NCBI GenBank assembly: GCA_021234155.1
Contig: JAJEKV010000101.1
Coordinates: forward strand, 3,577,748 to 3,641,747
DNA from: Isoetes taiwanensis
Lineage: Eukaryota > Streptophyta > Lycopodiopsida > Isoetales > Isoetaceae
Direction: 5' to 3'
DNA: 64,000 nt
In this document: piece after piece, positions 1 through 11,430 of the stretch
How the letters are laid out: each line of letters begins with the position of its first letter
How positions within the stretch are numbered: the first letter of the stretch is position 1
The notes under the pieces: generated by a model
Seen by the model: only the letters and a program-made list of their open reading frames with translations
The model's database searches: none
What the model was told of the DNA's origin: nothing
Program-made: the position numbers and the translations under genes

Positions 1-900
1 AAAGGTTTGTTTTAGGGCGCATAACCGAGGCTAAGAGGTATGAAGAGTCTGGCTGGAAGATTGATGGTGCAGTGTCAAAAGATGCGAAAGAAGGGTATTG
101 AGAGGCAAAAATTTGGCTAAGTCCAAAAACGTAAGGGAGAAGCAATGAATGGTGAGGATGAGACGTGAAAGAAAGATCGGATGTGACGGATGGCAAAGGA
201 CACCCATTAATGTTCGACGGGCGCGTGGAAAGAAGGAATGGCATTCAATGCCGGCAACTTCGAAGTGGGATATCATTAAAAGGAATGTGTCGAAGGTACC
301 ATGGCTAGATATCTGGCGGAGAACAGATTCTCATTTTAGAAACAGCCTTGCATTGCAAACACGTTGGCGATTTGTGTGATTGGTCCACGCCGACAAGGAG
401 TTCCTCGATTGGCTATATAAGGCGAACCCGAGAAACGAAGGCATCCGATGGCGCCTTCGGTATGGCTAGCTGGCTTGAAGCGAAGATTGCACAATGCCCA
501 CTAACCGCCGAGTGGATCACTTGTAAGATGAATTGTTCGGATCTCTCGGGCGCCGCCACAACCGTGGCATTCGCATGGACGGCCGGTGTGCCGGATGGCT
601 GAACATCCCGACCGAAGACCAACGGGATGGAGGTGGTTCGCGATCTTATTTGGGATCCCGGCGGTAAACCTCTACCATCTCCTCCGCATCACCTCCGCCC
701 GAACCCGGAGTAGAGGGTTTTCCTCGTAGGACTTAGTAAATAGGGCTCGAGTCCGCTTTTGTATATAGAGGCGTGCCCATAGCGGAAATAGTGGGTCAGT
801 GCCCACATTTTGTAAAAAAATCTCCACTATAATATAATCTACGGCTTTCTAGTCACTTTCGGTGGTGTTTGCTTCTTGAACTGTCTCGTGTGTTGATGTT
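1..900. other. Unassigned region with LTR-like promoter signals
   Basis: No convincing protein is visible. On the plus strand a TATA-like run (ctatataagg) lies near 412 and a second (gtatatagag) near 762. The 640-900 stretch, with its T-rich and A-rich runs after the second TATA, resembles the R/U5 part of a plant LTR reading plus. The neighbouring gypsy element reads minus and should have its 3' LTR here, but I find no copy of the LTR seen at 6740-7415. The 3' LTR was therefore probably lost or replaced by a different element. Confidence 0.25.
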
Positions 901-904
901 CACT

Positions 905-1797
905 TTACGTGTGATGAAATGCTTTGAGGCGAAAACCATTAACCAATGTAGGTAATGGAGTGCCATCTAACTCAGCTAGTTGGAAAACGCTTGGTCTAAC
1001 CACTTGAACAATTTGATAAGGGCCAAGCCAACGAAACTTGAGTTTACCCGGAAAATTTTTGTACCTGGAATCATAAAGAAGAACCAAATCTCCTTCTTTG
1101 AATGTTTTTGTCTTCAAACGTTTGTCATGTAAAGATTTTTGCAACTGTTGTCCATGAAGAACACGAATATAAGCATCCCTTCGAAGTTCATCCAACTGTT
1201 CTAATTGATAGACCCGTTCTTTGAGAGCAGCTGGTGGATTATGAGCAGTAGCCAGTTGAAAACGGAGTGTTGGAAGGATGTATTCAAATGGCATGAGAGC
1301 TTCCTGACCATAAACCAATTTAAAAGGAGTGTGACCCGTAGCAATCTTGAAACAAGTATTGTAGGCCCAAAGAAACGAGAGGGAAGTTTTGTGCCTAAAT
1401 CGTGGGAAGCGTCACAAATTTTCTTGAGAATGGTGACCAGAGTTTTGTTGGTGCTTTCTGCCAACCCATTGCCTTGAGGATAGTAAGGTGTGCTCTTGTG
1501 ATGATGTATCAGGAGATAATCCGTCAGCTCTTTGATAGTATGATTGATGAAATGAACACCACGGTCACTGACCAGCTCCGTGGGGCAGCCGAATCGCGTG
1601 ATGATTTGTTGATAGAGGACTCTAGCTGTGCTTGCAGCAGTGTTGTCTGGAAGTGCACAAGCTTCCGCCCATTTGGTGGCGTAGTCAGTGAGAACCAGAA
1701 TGTATCGGGCACGAGTGTGCCTCGCAGGAGGATCTATAGGTCCCACAAAGTCCATTCCCCATTTGCTGAAGGGAAGTGGCGTGGCGACCGGCGTCAA
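905..1797 (-). pseudogene. Ty3/gypsy integrase core and C-terminal domain
   Basis: Two overlapping frames (1797-1201 and 1318-905) together give the integrase catalytic core and the C-terminal DNA-binding part. The core shows the DDE triad: D in GMDFVGPI, D in VSDRGVHF, and E in GLAESTNK after YYPQGN. The C-terminal frame carries the usual FKEGDLVLLYDSR and LKFRWLGPYQI motifs and ends at a stop at 905 with no chromodomain. A frameshift near 1300-1320 separates the two, so no full integrase could be made. The role of the family is to insert the element's cDNA into the genome. Confidence 0.87.
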
Positions 1798-2246
1798 GGG
1801 AAGAGCGTCCGCGGGCGGAAACGCCCCACCGGCAAAGCGTCACACGTCTTGGCGTGGCGCGTGAGCATCTTTGAAGAGCGTGGGCCAATAATACCCGGCG
1901 AGAAGGATTTTGCGTGCCGTGGTGTCACCATGAAAATGACCACCACCGAGCCCTTGATGAGCTTCTCGAACAATGTCTGGAACTTCATGAGGTAGAACAC
2001 AGCGTCGAAGGATGGTGTCCTTACCCTTTTTGTAGAGATGTCCGGCAACCATGGTGTAGTCACGGACCTCTCGGAGAAATTGATGGCGACGGGATTGTCG
2101 CGGCGTGAGAGAGCGCGTCGCCTCTTCGGTGGAAGAGCACCCGTGAGGAGGTGCTGCTGAAAATCATGGAACCAATGTGGTGTTGCCGTGACTAAAAAGA
2201 GTTGAGCATCGGGGAAGGCGCGTCGAGACCCCTGTTGCGGGATCAT
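1794..2246 (-). pseudogene. Integrase N-terminal H2C2 zinc-binding region
   Basis: Around 1840-2052 the minus strand reads HQGLGGGHFHGDTTARKIL and GYYWPTLFKDAH, the typical integrase N-terminal segment that precedes the two cysteines of the HHCC finger. The alternate frame over 1794-2246 carries the linker that follows RNase H. The cysteine part is shifted out of frame, so this piece is broken. It joins the catalytic core at 1797. Confidence 0.7.
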
Positions 2247-2249
2247 CCG

Positions 2250-2560
2250 TGTGGATCGTGAAAGATAATCCGAACAACATGAGATTTGCCCGACCTTATG
2301 AGCGATTTCAAAAGGAGCAAATTCTTGGAGAAGAAGGACCCAACGAGCAATGCGGCCCGGGCGTGGACTTGTTGATCAAATAGAGGAGTGCTTGGTGGTC
2401 CACAAAGAACTTGATTTGACCCCAAAAGGTAATGACGGAAGCGTTGGACACAGAAAATGAGACCCAAAGCTTCACGCCCGCGGTGAGAATAGTTGCTTCA
2501 GCGAGAATTGAGTTTTCGGCTGGCGAAGCGATTTGGTTTTATCGATTAATGCGCATCATA
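2250..2560 (-). pseudogene. Ty3/gypsy RNase H remnant
   Basis: Split over frames, the minus strand reads KFFVDHQALLYL followed by a run resembling the end of a Ty3-type RNase H domain (the VDH-x-x-L motif holds a catalytic Asp). The stretch lies exactly between the RT and the integrase, as expected. Several frame breaks are present. Identification rests on one motif plus position. Confidence 0.5.
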
Positions 2561-2899
2561 TTCTTGAAAGAACAGCTCCAATAGCAAACGCCGGAGACAT
2601 CGACATGAGCGTGAAAGGGCTTGTCCCATTGAGGAGGAACAAGAACCCGGTGCACGAGTAAAGCAAAAGCTTGTTTGTTGGAAGCGTTTCCTTTGGGAAT
2701 TCCAAGCCCGGTGGATTAAATCACCGTGAGTTTATGAATGGGATCCGCAATGGCCGCCACCCGGTATGAAGGTGGAGTAATAATTGACCTTTCGTGAAAG
2801 AAGCGTGTCTCTTTGATATTGGCTGGTGCTTGAGCCTTGAGCACACAAGCCCGATTTTGGCGAGGATCGTGGTGATTCCCGCTTGGCGACAACATGGCC

Positions 2900-3460
2900 T
2901 AACGAGAACACCCGGAAGTGACGCAAAAGGTGCATTTCGGGATTGAGACTAATGGGACTCATCACATTTCGGAAGGCGAGTTCAATTTATCCAAATGGTC
3001 AGCCATGGAAGCTGAGGCGAGAGAAGTCATCTTGAAAAATTTGCAAGAAGGATTTTCCTTCATGAAATCATGAAAAACCGAGAGCATGATCGTTGAAATG
3101 TTGAAGGAGAGTTGGATAATCAAAAGGAACCACCTTGTAGGCAAAAGTGCTTACCAGGCGGTGAAAGTGGTCTTGAGTTGATCAGATTCTTTGATGGAGA
3201 TCCGATTGTAGGCGAAAAACCATCCATAAAGGAGTACATCTCATGTCCAGCCACTTCTTCGTAACTTGGTGCGTGAAGGGAAGTGGAAAATGATCACGCT
3301 CCCGTGGCTTTGATTGAGTTCCCGATAGTCTACAGCAGGCGGATCTTACCATTGTGCTTAAGGGCAATGGCGATGGGGCTCACCCATTCGAATGTTTGAC
3401 CTCATAGATCAAACTGCAGCAAGGAGTTTGTCAATTTCCGCCTTGACACGATCCGCGGTA
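2900..3460 (-). pseudogene. Ty3/gypsy reverse transcriptase remnant
   Basis: The frame ending near 3409 contains RVKAEIDKLLAA, the usual start of a gypsy RT, and the next frame (3182-3367) reads DHFPLPFTHQV and, shifted, a YSFMDGFS-like segment holding one catalytic aspartate. These match RT motifs before the DD box. The DD box itself is not clearly recoverable. Several frameshifts separate the blocks. The enzyme would have copied the element's RNA into DNA. Confidence 0.6.
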
Positions 3461-4130
3461 ATTAGGGTTGAGCTCAGATTTGTCGTTGCTACAGCGTGCG
3501 TGCATCGATTTGGTAGGAATGGTGAGTTCCCCAAGCTTTTGTTGATTCCCCAAGATCTTTGTAACTCCGGCGAAAATGTGTTTGAATTTTTTGAACGGCG
3601 TGACGGCCCCTGATACGATAAGGAGCCGGAAGGTTTGCGGCAATGCGGACAGGTTGATTGTTGCCAACGCCCACAATCGACGAGAGTCGAATATGGGGTA
3701 TGACGATTATCTGGACAATGTGTGCGGGAGGTTGGAGCATAACAGGATCGCGTGGCACTTTGCGTGGTGAAAAGAGAGGTTGCTTCCGGTGTCATCTAGC
3801 GGTGGTTGCTTCATGACGTGTACATCAACAGGAGTTGCAGGAGTGTCGATGATCGAAAAGTGATCAACGTTGGATTCGATTGCAAGGAGCCGGATAGGGG
3901 TCAAAGTAAGGCAGCCTACGGCTGGTCACGATCAAAGTCATTTCTCCCCAAGGATCGGCATATTGGGGTAGGATGACAGAGGCGACTTCGCGGGTGGAGC
4001 CCGAACTTGATAAATATTCCGAGCTTCTTCCGGAATCGATTATGCGAGAGAAGGTTCCGCATTGTCCAGCGTAAATGATCTGCTTTTGTTTGCAAGTCCA
4101 TGGTGGCATTGAGATGACCATCGGTGATGA

Positions 4131-4490
4131 CTAACTGGTCCGTGGCCCAAGAATGGATACTCTTTTGGCCGGCGGAGAAAAGGATGCGCCTACCGGCATT
4201 TCATAGTCACACGGATCTTCGCCCGACTTTCCACACTCCAAATTCCATGGGAAGCGGAGATCACCTATGTTGATGTGAAGAATAGGTGTGGCGCCTTGAG
4301 GTCTCGTGATGTGGCCATTAGCCAATTTGATGTCATATGGGGCCACGAAAAGAGTTGTGTGATGCCCATTTGTTTGCGGAGTTTATCCGTGATGAGATTG
4401 GACCGCACTACCACCATCGATTTGAACATGGTTGACTTGCGATTTCCCACCGTGGCATGGACCGTGGGTGTAGAGGGTTAGCCCTGACCC
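4131..4490 (-). pseudogene. Ty3/gypsy aspartic protease remnant
   Basis: The minus strand reads IDGGS followed, in another frame, by NLITDKLRKQMG and then APYDIKLANGHIT. This is the arrangement of retroelement aspartic proteases, with a D-G-G/S active site and then the flap region. It lies between the gag zinc knuckles and RT. At least one frameshift falls just after the active-site motif. Confidence 0.6.
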
Positions 4491-5030
4491 CAACTAAAAG
4501 CAGTTGGGAGTGGTAACTGGTCCTTGAGAGCGGGATGAGGAGTTTTAAAATGGTTGCCAAGCTTAAAGGAATTTTGATCTTGGCGAGCTCCTCTTGGAGT
4601 TCGAGAGGTACATGAGAAAAAGGATCTGCTGGTTCCAGCAGTGCGGGAGTGCGTGGCGAGGGAAGCAAACAACTTTTGAGTAAGTCAACCTACGGCTGCA
4701 ATATTGGGATATGTCCGAGGCGTGGAGGTTGAGATGTTGAAGGTGTATCTTGTCTTTGTTGAGCTCTAGTGGTGGCATGAACATTTGCCAATGTGCGGCC
4801 TTCGCCAGCTTGCATGAGGTTCAAAATGCTTTGGCGAACTTTGGGCATGACATGTGGCATGAGCTTTTTCCAAGTCGGTGCAAAGTGAACCTTTTTTCGT
4901 CCCCATGAGGAATGGTGTCAACTGCAAAGGCGGGTTATGCGTGCCCTTACGAATAATAGTCAAGGGGCGTGATGCCTTGGTGCGGCGTGAAAGCGAAACC
5001 AACCCAATTTGGACGGCCGGATTTGGAGGA

Positions 5031-5625
5031 TTAAGTGCCACGAAAAATTTCCTCTTGGGCTTGTTGATCCGGTGAGGTTGATTTCTTTGGAGCTGGTTGA
5101 TAGCGTGATTGCCGAGGCTCTTGGTGGCTTCTTAAGAGCCCGGTCCACGGGCCTTGTTTGCCATTAGCGAGCCGAGTTGGTAAGCCGTGAGGCGGACCGA
5201 TGTGGTCCGATTTGTGCCGGGGAAGCTGTACTGAACTTGTGGAAGTTGAGGACATGCCGCGTGGTGGTATGACCCCATTCTTGGTGGTGATAACACGAGC
5301 TTTAGAAGGATCAAAAGGAGGACGTTGGTTGGATCCCGTGGTTGGTCCCCATTGGCGATAGTGTTTGCGGGCCGCTTTTTTTGAAAGAGGTGGCTGGCGA
5401 GTGCGATTATTCTTTGAGGTGTGGTTTGCACTTGATAAACCATTTTGTTGCGAACGGTGTGGGATGAGTGCGAAAGTGCACTCTTCCATGGCATGATTGC
5501 ACATGTTGCATCGCTTGCAATGAGGCGGGCCATTGGTGGAGTTGCACTCATTGGCCAAATGGCCTTGATATTTGCAAATATGGCACCAGTTGACTCTTGG
5601 CTACTGTGGATTAGCGTGTTGAGGC
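5031..5625 (-). pseudogene. Gag C-terminal zinc knuckles and basic tail
   Basis: Reading minus from about 5600, the sequence encodes CHICKYQGHLANEC, a CX2CX4HX4C zinc knuckle, then CKRCNMCNHAMEEC, a second knuckle of the same spacing. A long Ser/Thr/Arg/Lys-rich tail follows. Tandem CCHC knuckles are the RNA-binding part of retroelement Gag. The frame 5558-5031 starts inside the first knuckle, so the true upstream part is in a different frame. Confidence 0.72.
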
Positions 5626-5930
5626 TGAAACGGCCGTTTGTGGAACCATGACAGTGGAATGAGCGGGAGCTCTTGAAGAGCCACTACCGGGAGGAAACAT
5701 TGACGGAGTGATTGACAAGGTCGATGCTTTGCTCTCCAAAGTTTTGGGCCGCAGTATTCGATCATGAGTCGAATAAGCGGGGAGGAAGTCCTTGGAGAAA
5801 CCGGACCAAAACGGCTGCGTGTAGGGTACTCCTTGAGCTTACTTAGCGAATGTGAAGTCGATCCAAAATCCGGGCGGAACTCGTGGGCTCTTGTTGAAGT
5901 TCATTGAGTTGCTTGAGATGAAGTTGATCA

Positions 5931-6797
5931 TCATCCGTGGTCCCGTAATGAGACGTAAAAAGCGGTCGCATTTCGGACCAGTCTTGTTTCCAATGGCTTT
6001 TGTTGGACATGAGCCATTGATGAGGAAAAGCCACGCTTGGTGTGGTGGAAAAGATGTGGAATTTCAGTTGAGGTTGCGGCGTGACCATTTAGGACAGCTA
6101 GAGCCTCAAATTCTTCCATGTGGGCCCGAGCACTTTGGTCTAACGGTTTGCCTTCGTGTTGCCAAAGGTGGGATAAGTCGGTTCGCAGTCCGAAAGGTAG
6201 ATGTGAAAGTCTTTGGGCGGGACAGAACGTGATAGTGAGGATATTGAGGTTGAGGTGGATGTGGCATTGTACACCGGCGGACCTCGATGAAGGGGTGACT
6301 TGCGGTTGAGATCTTGAAAGTAGCTGGAGCATTGGTTTTGAGATCCGTAAGGTTGTAAACAAGGAAGAGCAAAGGGGAAACGTAGGGAAAGGATATTCGT
6401 GGGTAGGCATAAAGGAGACATGTGGATAGCCGTGCCCACCCTCGGGGGGAGATGATGGTTCGCGAAGGAAGAGGCGTATGGCTGAAGAATGATGGAGGTA
6501 GGCATGTTCGGGGTGTGAAAGTACGGTTGAGAAGGTTGAGCGGATAAGGCTCGGGATAGTGATGAGGGGACTGAGGTTGTGAGCAATGTTTGCACGCTTT
6601 GGGGCGGGAACCGGGACGACCGACACGAGGGGTGGGTGGCGTGGATCGAGCCCTAGACCAAGATGGCCTCCCTCTATGTCATAAAGCAGATCCATACATG
6701 TCGCGAAACGGTTTCCCCGCGATGGCGCCCAAAGCGAGATGCCGCCCGAGAAAGGAGTTCTTCCGGGCGTGAAATTACGAGGACGTACATGGCGCAA
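5931..6797 (-). pseudogene. Gag-like N-terminal region
   Basis: A 288-codon open frame directly downstream of the LTR and primer-binding-like site, in the position of gag. It is rich in Pro, His and Ser and I see no conserved motif inside it. The last third (EEFEALAVLNGH and following) looks most like a Gag capsid segment, and the frame is broken before the zinc knuckles at 5600. The assignment rests on position and the continuing element. Confidence 0.5.
6719..6731 (-). other. Candidate primer-binding site of the gypsy element
   Basis: The minus strand reads TGGGCGCCATCGC here, beginning with the TGG expected to pair with a tRNA 3' CCA end. It lies a few bases inside a possible LTR terminus (CA at 6741-6740). 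An alternative LTR end at 6876 would leave no TGG next to it, which favours this site. The tRNA was not identified. Confidence 0.45.
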
Positions 6798-7415
6798 GAA
6801 AGTAGGAGAAAATCAGACAGCGGCAATGGCGGCAGTGTTTGAGTCCGGGTTCGGGAACTCTGGAAGACAGCCCCCTGTGAGGACCCGTGGATCTAACAGA
6901 GAGTCCGAGGGGACTATGTCACGCCGGGATTTCTTGAAAGAGAAGAAAAAAGAGAACAGAACAAATGAGAGAAAGATGATAAGCTTCCTTGATATCAATG
7001 ATGAAAATACATGAGCTCTCGCAATAGAGAGAGAAAACGAAAAGAGACAAGACTCAAAACTCATCTAAAACTTATGAGCTAACTCTACTCATATATATAG
7101 TACAATGGCCTTGGGCCCAATATAGACACTCGACCGATCTCGGTGCCGACTCACGGAAGGAGGCCCGATTGCGAGGAATGTTGGCGGTGCCTCTTGAAGT
7201 GCCTAGAATCACTGACGCCGACGCCGGGCGGTGGCGGGCGTCACTTGTCCGAGCGGGCCTCTTGTTGCAACCAAAGGCTTTGAATGCGTGGTCTGGCCGC
7301 TTGGTCTTCGCGGAGCCTTGGATGTCGACCCGTGGTTGACCGAGGATCCTTGAGCTTGACACAGTGCATGTCATTATGCATGAATAGTCCTGTACCAGGA
7401 GGCACAGGACTAACA
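6740..7415 (-). repeat. 5' LTR of the gypsy element
   Basis: Minus-strand LTR beginning TGTTAGTCC at 7415. It has a TATA box (TATATATATGAG on the minus strand, near 7089-7102) followed by T/C-rich transcribed sequence. The 3' end is uncertain: CA at 6740-6741 just before a TGG-type primer site, or TCACA at 6876-6880. The candidate target duplication next to the outer end would be ctcat (7416-7420), but the partner copy is missing because the other end of the element is lost. Confidence 0.65.
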
Positions 7416-9234
7416 CTCATAAAAGGAATTATCAAATATCAGGAAACCTTCCAACAATACATATTGTTCTATATGGTCTTTCCAAAACAGAAATCTGCAC
7501 AAATATTACCAACTTGAGCAAGTGCACTCTCCTCCTTCACCTCCACCATGTTGCAAAAGCTATAGAAAGTAGAGGAAATTGGAGAAAATAACTCATAGCA
7601 AGATATGCTCGTAAATAACCAAGAGAGATATGTATTAAGAAGCTGTGGTCGAGGTAAAGCTAGGTTAAGAAAATGCACATCTATAAAAGTTATTACACTG
7701 GCCGAGAAAAGAAGAAATCACGGTGTAATAATACTTATCTGGAAATAGTCATCAAATCTCTGTTCCAGGACCTTAGATAAAATCGTCATGCTTGATTAAC
7801 CACAAATTTGATCCACCATCGATCTTAGCACCACTCTACCAATGATTGATTTCCAACTTGATATCACAAATTCTAAACATGTCCATGTCTTCAAACAACT
7901 CCACCAATGACTGGTTCCCAACGTAAGCAACGAATCTTGGACAAGCTAATGAACACAAAAAATCTTTGAACGCTATGTGAATGTAACAAGACGACACTGG
8001 CAGATGGATTTGTATCAGACGAAAAATTCTGGGAACACAAAACAGTAATTTTGAGGAATACAAATCCGCAACAACTTGAGGTACAACAAATCTGCAAACT
8101 GTCGAATCGTCTGGTGCAACTGGAGCAAAACAAAGACCTCGTAGCTTCTTCCAACTACTACCTTGGCATACTTATGAATGAAAGTATTCCAAAAACTGTC
8201 CGAAAAATTAGTCTCCACTACCCAACAGGAACAGGGGTTAAATCTAGAAGCTATCCTGGCTCATACGTTCTTCATATATGAAAGCCATGCTCTTCAAATA
8301 TCTACTAACTTCATTTCAATTCTATAGACTTGAAGGACTGCCAATCATAGAATCATTACTCTGAATTCTCCATTAAATCCGGATTGCCATAGCCACACTT
8401 AGGATCATAAAAACAAAATTCTTGCCATGTTGTTGCAAAGTAAATGTTGCCATCTCTTGCCATGACAAATGGTGTAAGAAACCTGCTATTATAATGCAAA
8501 CAATTGAAATCTATCCTAGCAAACAGGATCAATGGTATAAAACCCAGCAAAGCAGGATGAAAAATGGTGTAAACTGTCGTTCCCAACCCTGAGATGCGAA
8601 AAAGCACAGGAAAAAAGAAATGCTGTCAACCAAACTAGGCCTTGCAGGAGGGCTAGGATCACCTAACAGAGAAGAAATACTGAAGCCGAGGTTGGTCTGT
8701 GCTTCTTGGTATAAATTGCCAGCCCACACCTCTCTCAGGAAAAATGCAGAACACAAACTCTAATAAAATAGGTTGCAGGGAAAAAGGCCAAGTCTGAGTG
8801 ACCAGAAACCAAAAAAAGAAAATATGCACATGGTTCTCGATGAGCAAGCCAAAATCCGATAAGCAAGAGCCAAAAATGCAGGAACCGCCTCTGGTGGCCG
8901 AATCTGCATCTGGTGGCCAAATCTGCAGTGGCACAAAAATAAACACTAGGACTGTCACTTTGCAGCCGATTTGGGGTAACCCAAACTGTAGAGCCAAAAA
9001 ACCATCTCTGGGCAGTCGATTCTTGTGGCAGCCACAAGCAAAACCACACAGAAAGCAAAATGCCACGAAGAAAACATCACCGAATTAAACTGTAGGAGAC
9101 ACGGGAAAGATAGTCTAAGGAAAACCTGGGAAAGTAGATTGAAGAAAGAATCAACAAGAGGAATGAGCTGATGAAGAAGAAAAGGGAAGAAAGGACATCT
9201 ATAAGTGCGAAAACCCTAACTACCAGGAGGGTCT
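7416..9234. other. Unassigned region, possible minus-strand transcript
   Basis: No recognisable gene. The minus strand begins near 9230 with an AGGGTTTT-type leader and CT-rich sequence typical of plant 5' untranslated regions, but the reading frames that follow (for example 9066-8659) are low-complexity and match nothing I know. One short exon-like block is listed separately at 8356-8500. This region abuts the truncated start of the recombinase gene at 9235. Confidence 0.3.
8356..8500 (-). other. Possible terminal exon of an unknown gene
   Basis: The minus strand shows a pyrimidine-poor AG acceptor (ATAATAGCAG) near 8490, then about 40 codons open to a stop, reading FLTPFVMARDGNIYFATTWQ and then EFCFYDPKCGYGNPDL. 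Its composition is protein-like, unlike the low-complexity frames around it. I do not recognise the family. A kelch or F-box-associated tail is one possibility, but nothing confirms it. Confidence 0.2.
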
Positions 9235-10362
9235 AACTATATGTGGCAATGATTTCGAGAATTATTGCCTATTACCTGGTTACGCGTTTTGGAATCAGAG
9301 GTTGTGGCGAACTTCATGAAGTTCAAGATATAGATCTGAGTTTGCAGACTGATTGTAATGGTGAAATGCTGAAATATGATGAAAGTTTGAGCAAGACGAA
9401 TCAGGTAACCCCTACCAGATTTGAGCAGTGCCATTTCAGACCACCTTGTGTGAAGTTACGAGAGTGACTTTATCAAGACCTACAAGCAATATGTTAGGCA
9501 TTTTCCTCGAAAGGTGAATAGTGGTAGGAGATCATTGTTTTTTACTCCGATTATACAAAGCCTAGGACAATTGTAAGTATTTTCATGCTTTAGATAATTT
9601 ATTTTTCTAGTTCTTTTAACTTAGTGTTCTATTTTAGATATGGTATCATAGCAACAGAGTTTGTGAGAAGACTATTAGGCTATGGTTGAAATGTATGGGG
9701 GAGCTTGCTAACTAATATTGACATTACGAACAAGAGCAGAAGGGTTACTAATGTTACAAGAATGTCATTGGCAGGAGTTCCTCTAGAAATTGGGATGCAG
9801 GTTACTGGTCACAGGTCTATTACTTCATTTCAGAAGTATGTAATCATTTGTTTATTCTGATCTTTTTAGACGCTATGTTAATTTTTTGTTGTTCTTTAGG
9901 TATGATAGGTCTAGAGACTTGCAAGTCGATGCTGCTATGGACATAATCTGGAAGCCAGTTGCTGATGATGGCAGTGGCAGAAATATCAGGATGTTTCTTA
10001 ATGCGCATGTGGATAAGCGGAGGAAGATTGAGAATGAGAAGCTGAAATCTAGTGCTGTTATTAGTGATTCGCAGACCGAGAGACCCTTTTTAAGGGGTAG
10101 TACCGCCAATAGTGGCATCTTGGCCGAATTGAATCCTAATGTAATTTCTAGGCCAGTTTGTGGAGACATTGTTGCAGCTAGTGCAGGTTCTAGGTTGGTG
10201 ACAGCAACAACCAACTTGAATGGAGATCCTGGGTTCTATAAGGGGAAGAACGGTGAAGAGGTGAAGCTTTATGATCCAATTGATGAGAATATCGTGAATA
10301 GTGCGATTGATGCATGGCCCGAGGTGCCAAAGCTTTTCCGAGTGTGCTATTATCAAGAATAA
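9235..10362 (+). pseudogene. C-terminal half of a DUF3504/KIAA1958-like tyrosine recombinase
   Basis: Three exons can be placed: about 9235-9572, 9638-9835 and 9900-10362, with GT-AG introns of 65 and 64 bp (9573-9637, 9836-9899). Exon 1 holds RFGIRGCGELHEV, the block with the first catalytic Arg, then DESLSKTNQ and, after a frameshift, YKQYVRHFPRKV and FFTPI. Exon 2 encodes TNKSRRVTNVTR and GMQVTGHRS, and the splice to exon 3 gives FQKYDRS with the nucleophile-position Tyr. This is the layout of Crypton-type and domesticated YR proteins, which cut and rejoin DNA. The usual H of HxxR is Lys here. An in-frame TGA after LLGYG and the exon 1 frameshift suggest a pseudogene. About 130 residues follow the Tyr, with no known domain. 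The N-terminal half is absent upstream. Confidence 0.68.
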
Positions 10363-10542
10363 CACTATTACTGCCGGGTGGTTTCTCTTTTATGGCTCGG
10401 TTGCTAATTGCATGTTTATAACGTGCAGATGGTCGTTCTATTGGGGAAGCTTTGGAATCATGGAAGAAAAAGACATGATCAGTTCTTGTCTTCTATTTTC
10501 AGTTGATCAATTCTGTCCTTTTTTTTGGGAATCAGTGGAACT

Positions 10543-10602
10543 TTCCTAATCAGTACTGCGTTACTGTTTTCTTTCCTAATTAGTACTGCGTTACTGTTTT
10601 TG
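10543..10602 (+). repeat. 30-bp tandem duplication in the recombinase 3' flank
   Basis: Two adjacent copies of a unit starting tttcctaat and ending ttactgtttt, differing by one or two bases. A polyadenylation-like signal (caataataaaaa) follows near 10674. It sits between the recombinase stop and the start of the BiP array. Confidence 0.75.
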
Positions 10603-10746
10603 ATCAGTGTAATCCTGAATTTCTATAATACAGTCGATATGATCTTGAATTTCTGTGCTATTTCTGTGTTATGCAATAATAAAAATCAAGTGATCAATGG
10701 ATAAATCAACCAACTCAAAATCAATTTATGTTTTCATTTTAAAAAT

Positions 10747-11015
10747 AGTTTGCCCGGACAAGTCTTACCATCTAGCATGCAAGCATCAGAATGCATGCCC
10801 GATAACATAACCAGAAGCAGTGTGGACTTAGTTGAAGAAAATTGATCAAAGCAATGTTTTCCAAGCTTCAAATTCATATATTTCTTGCGGTCAACAAACT
10901 AGAGACATCCAACCAATGCTATTGGGTTACAAGACTTGTTAGCGACAAGTTTATTTTGTTACTTTGAACAATTTCGAGGCCCATCTTCCACCTTCAATTT
11001 TGAAGGCCACTTTAT
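10747..11015 (+). repeat. Sub-module S, copy 1 (5' truncated)
   Basis: Begins at tttgcccggacaag and matches the inner part of S: caagcatcagaatg, gaagaaaattgatcaaag, and gacaagtttattttgtt. Its truncated start marks the left edge of the array. Confidence 0.8.
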
Positions 11016-11018
11016 CTT

Positions 11019-11430
11019 ACTTGATTAGAGATGGTTGTTTACAAGAATTTGCAAACCTTTAAAAGCATAAATGTGCATTTCAATTTAATACTCAAGACTA
11101 CAATTTATACACTTTCTATGATCTAATTCTTTGCCAATGCATTTTTGTAAGCAACATTGGCCAAAGTTCCATCTATATTTGCACGGACAAGTCTTACCAT
11201 CCAGCATGCAAGCATCAGAATGCATACCCGATAAAATAGCCAGATATGAAGAAAATTGATCAAAGCAATATTTTCCAAGCTCCAAATTCATATATTTCTT
11301 GCAGTCAGCAAAGAAGAGACATCCAACCAATGCTATTGGCTGCAAGACTTGTTAGTGACAAGTTTATTTTGTTACTTTGGACAATTTTGAGGTCCATCTT
11401 CCACCTTCACTCATTACCACTTCTTCTTTT
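11019..11430 (+). repeat. Sub-module S, copy 2
   Basis: Starts at the gattagagatggttgttt landmark and runs to ggacaatttt. It carries gcacggacaag in place of gcccggacaag, shared with copy 7 at 25215, which ties units 1 and 3 together. Confidence 0.8.

Larger units (their letters stand above)
905..7415 (-). mobile_element. Degraded Ty3/gypsy LTR retrotransposon
   Basis: Domains occur in the order gag, zinc knuckles, protease, reverse transcriptase, RNase H, integrase when read from high to low coordinates, which is the Ty3/gypsy order. A 5' LTR with a TATA box lies at 6740-7415 and a primer-binding-like site follows it. Frameshifts break the polyprotein in many places and no matching 3' LTR is present, so the copy is not autonomous. 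No chromodomain is visible after the integrase. The internal region is GC-richer than the BiP array downstream. Confidence 0.85.

Noticed and set aside
9638-9660. atatggtatcatagcaacagag as a Ty1/copia primer-binding site
   Set aside because: It resembles TGGTATCAGAGC but differs in the core and begins exactly at the splice acceptor of the recombinase exon, where it encodes YGIIATE in frame.
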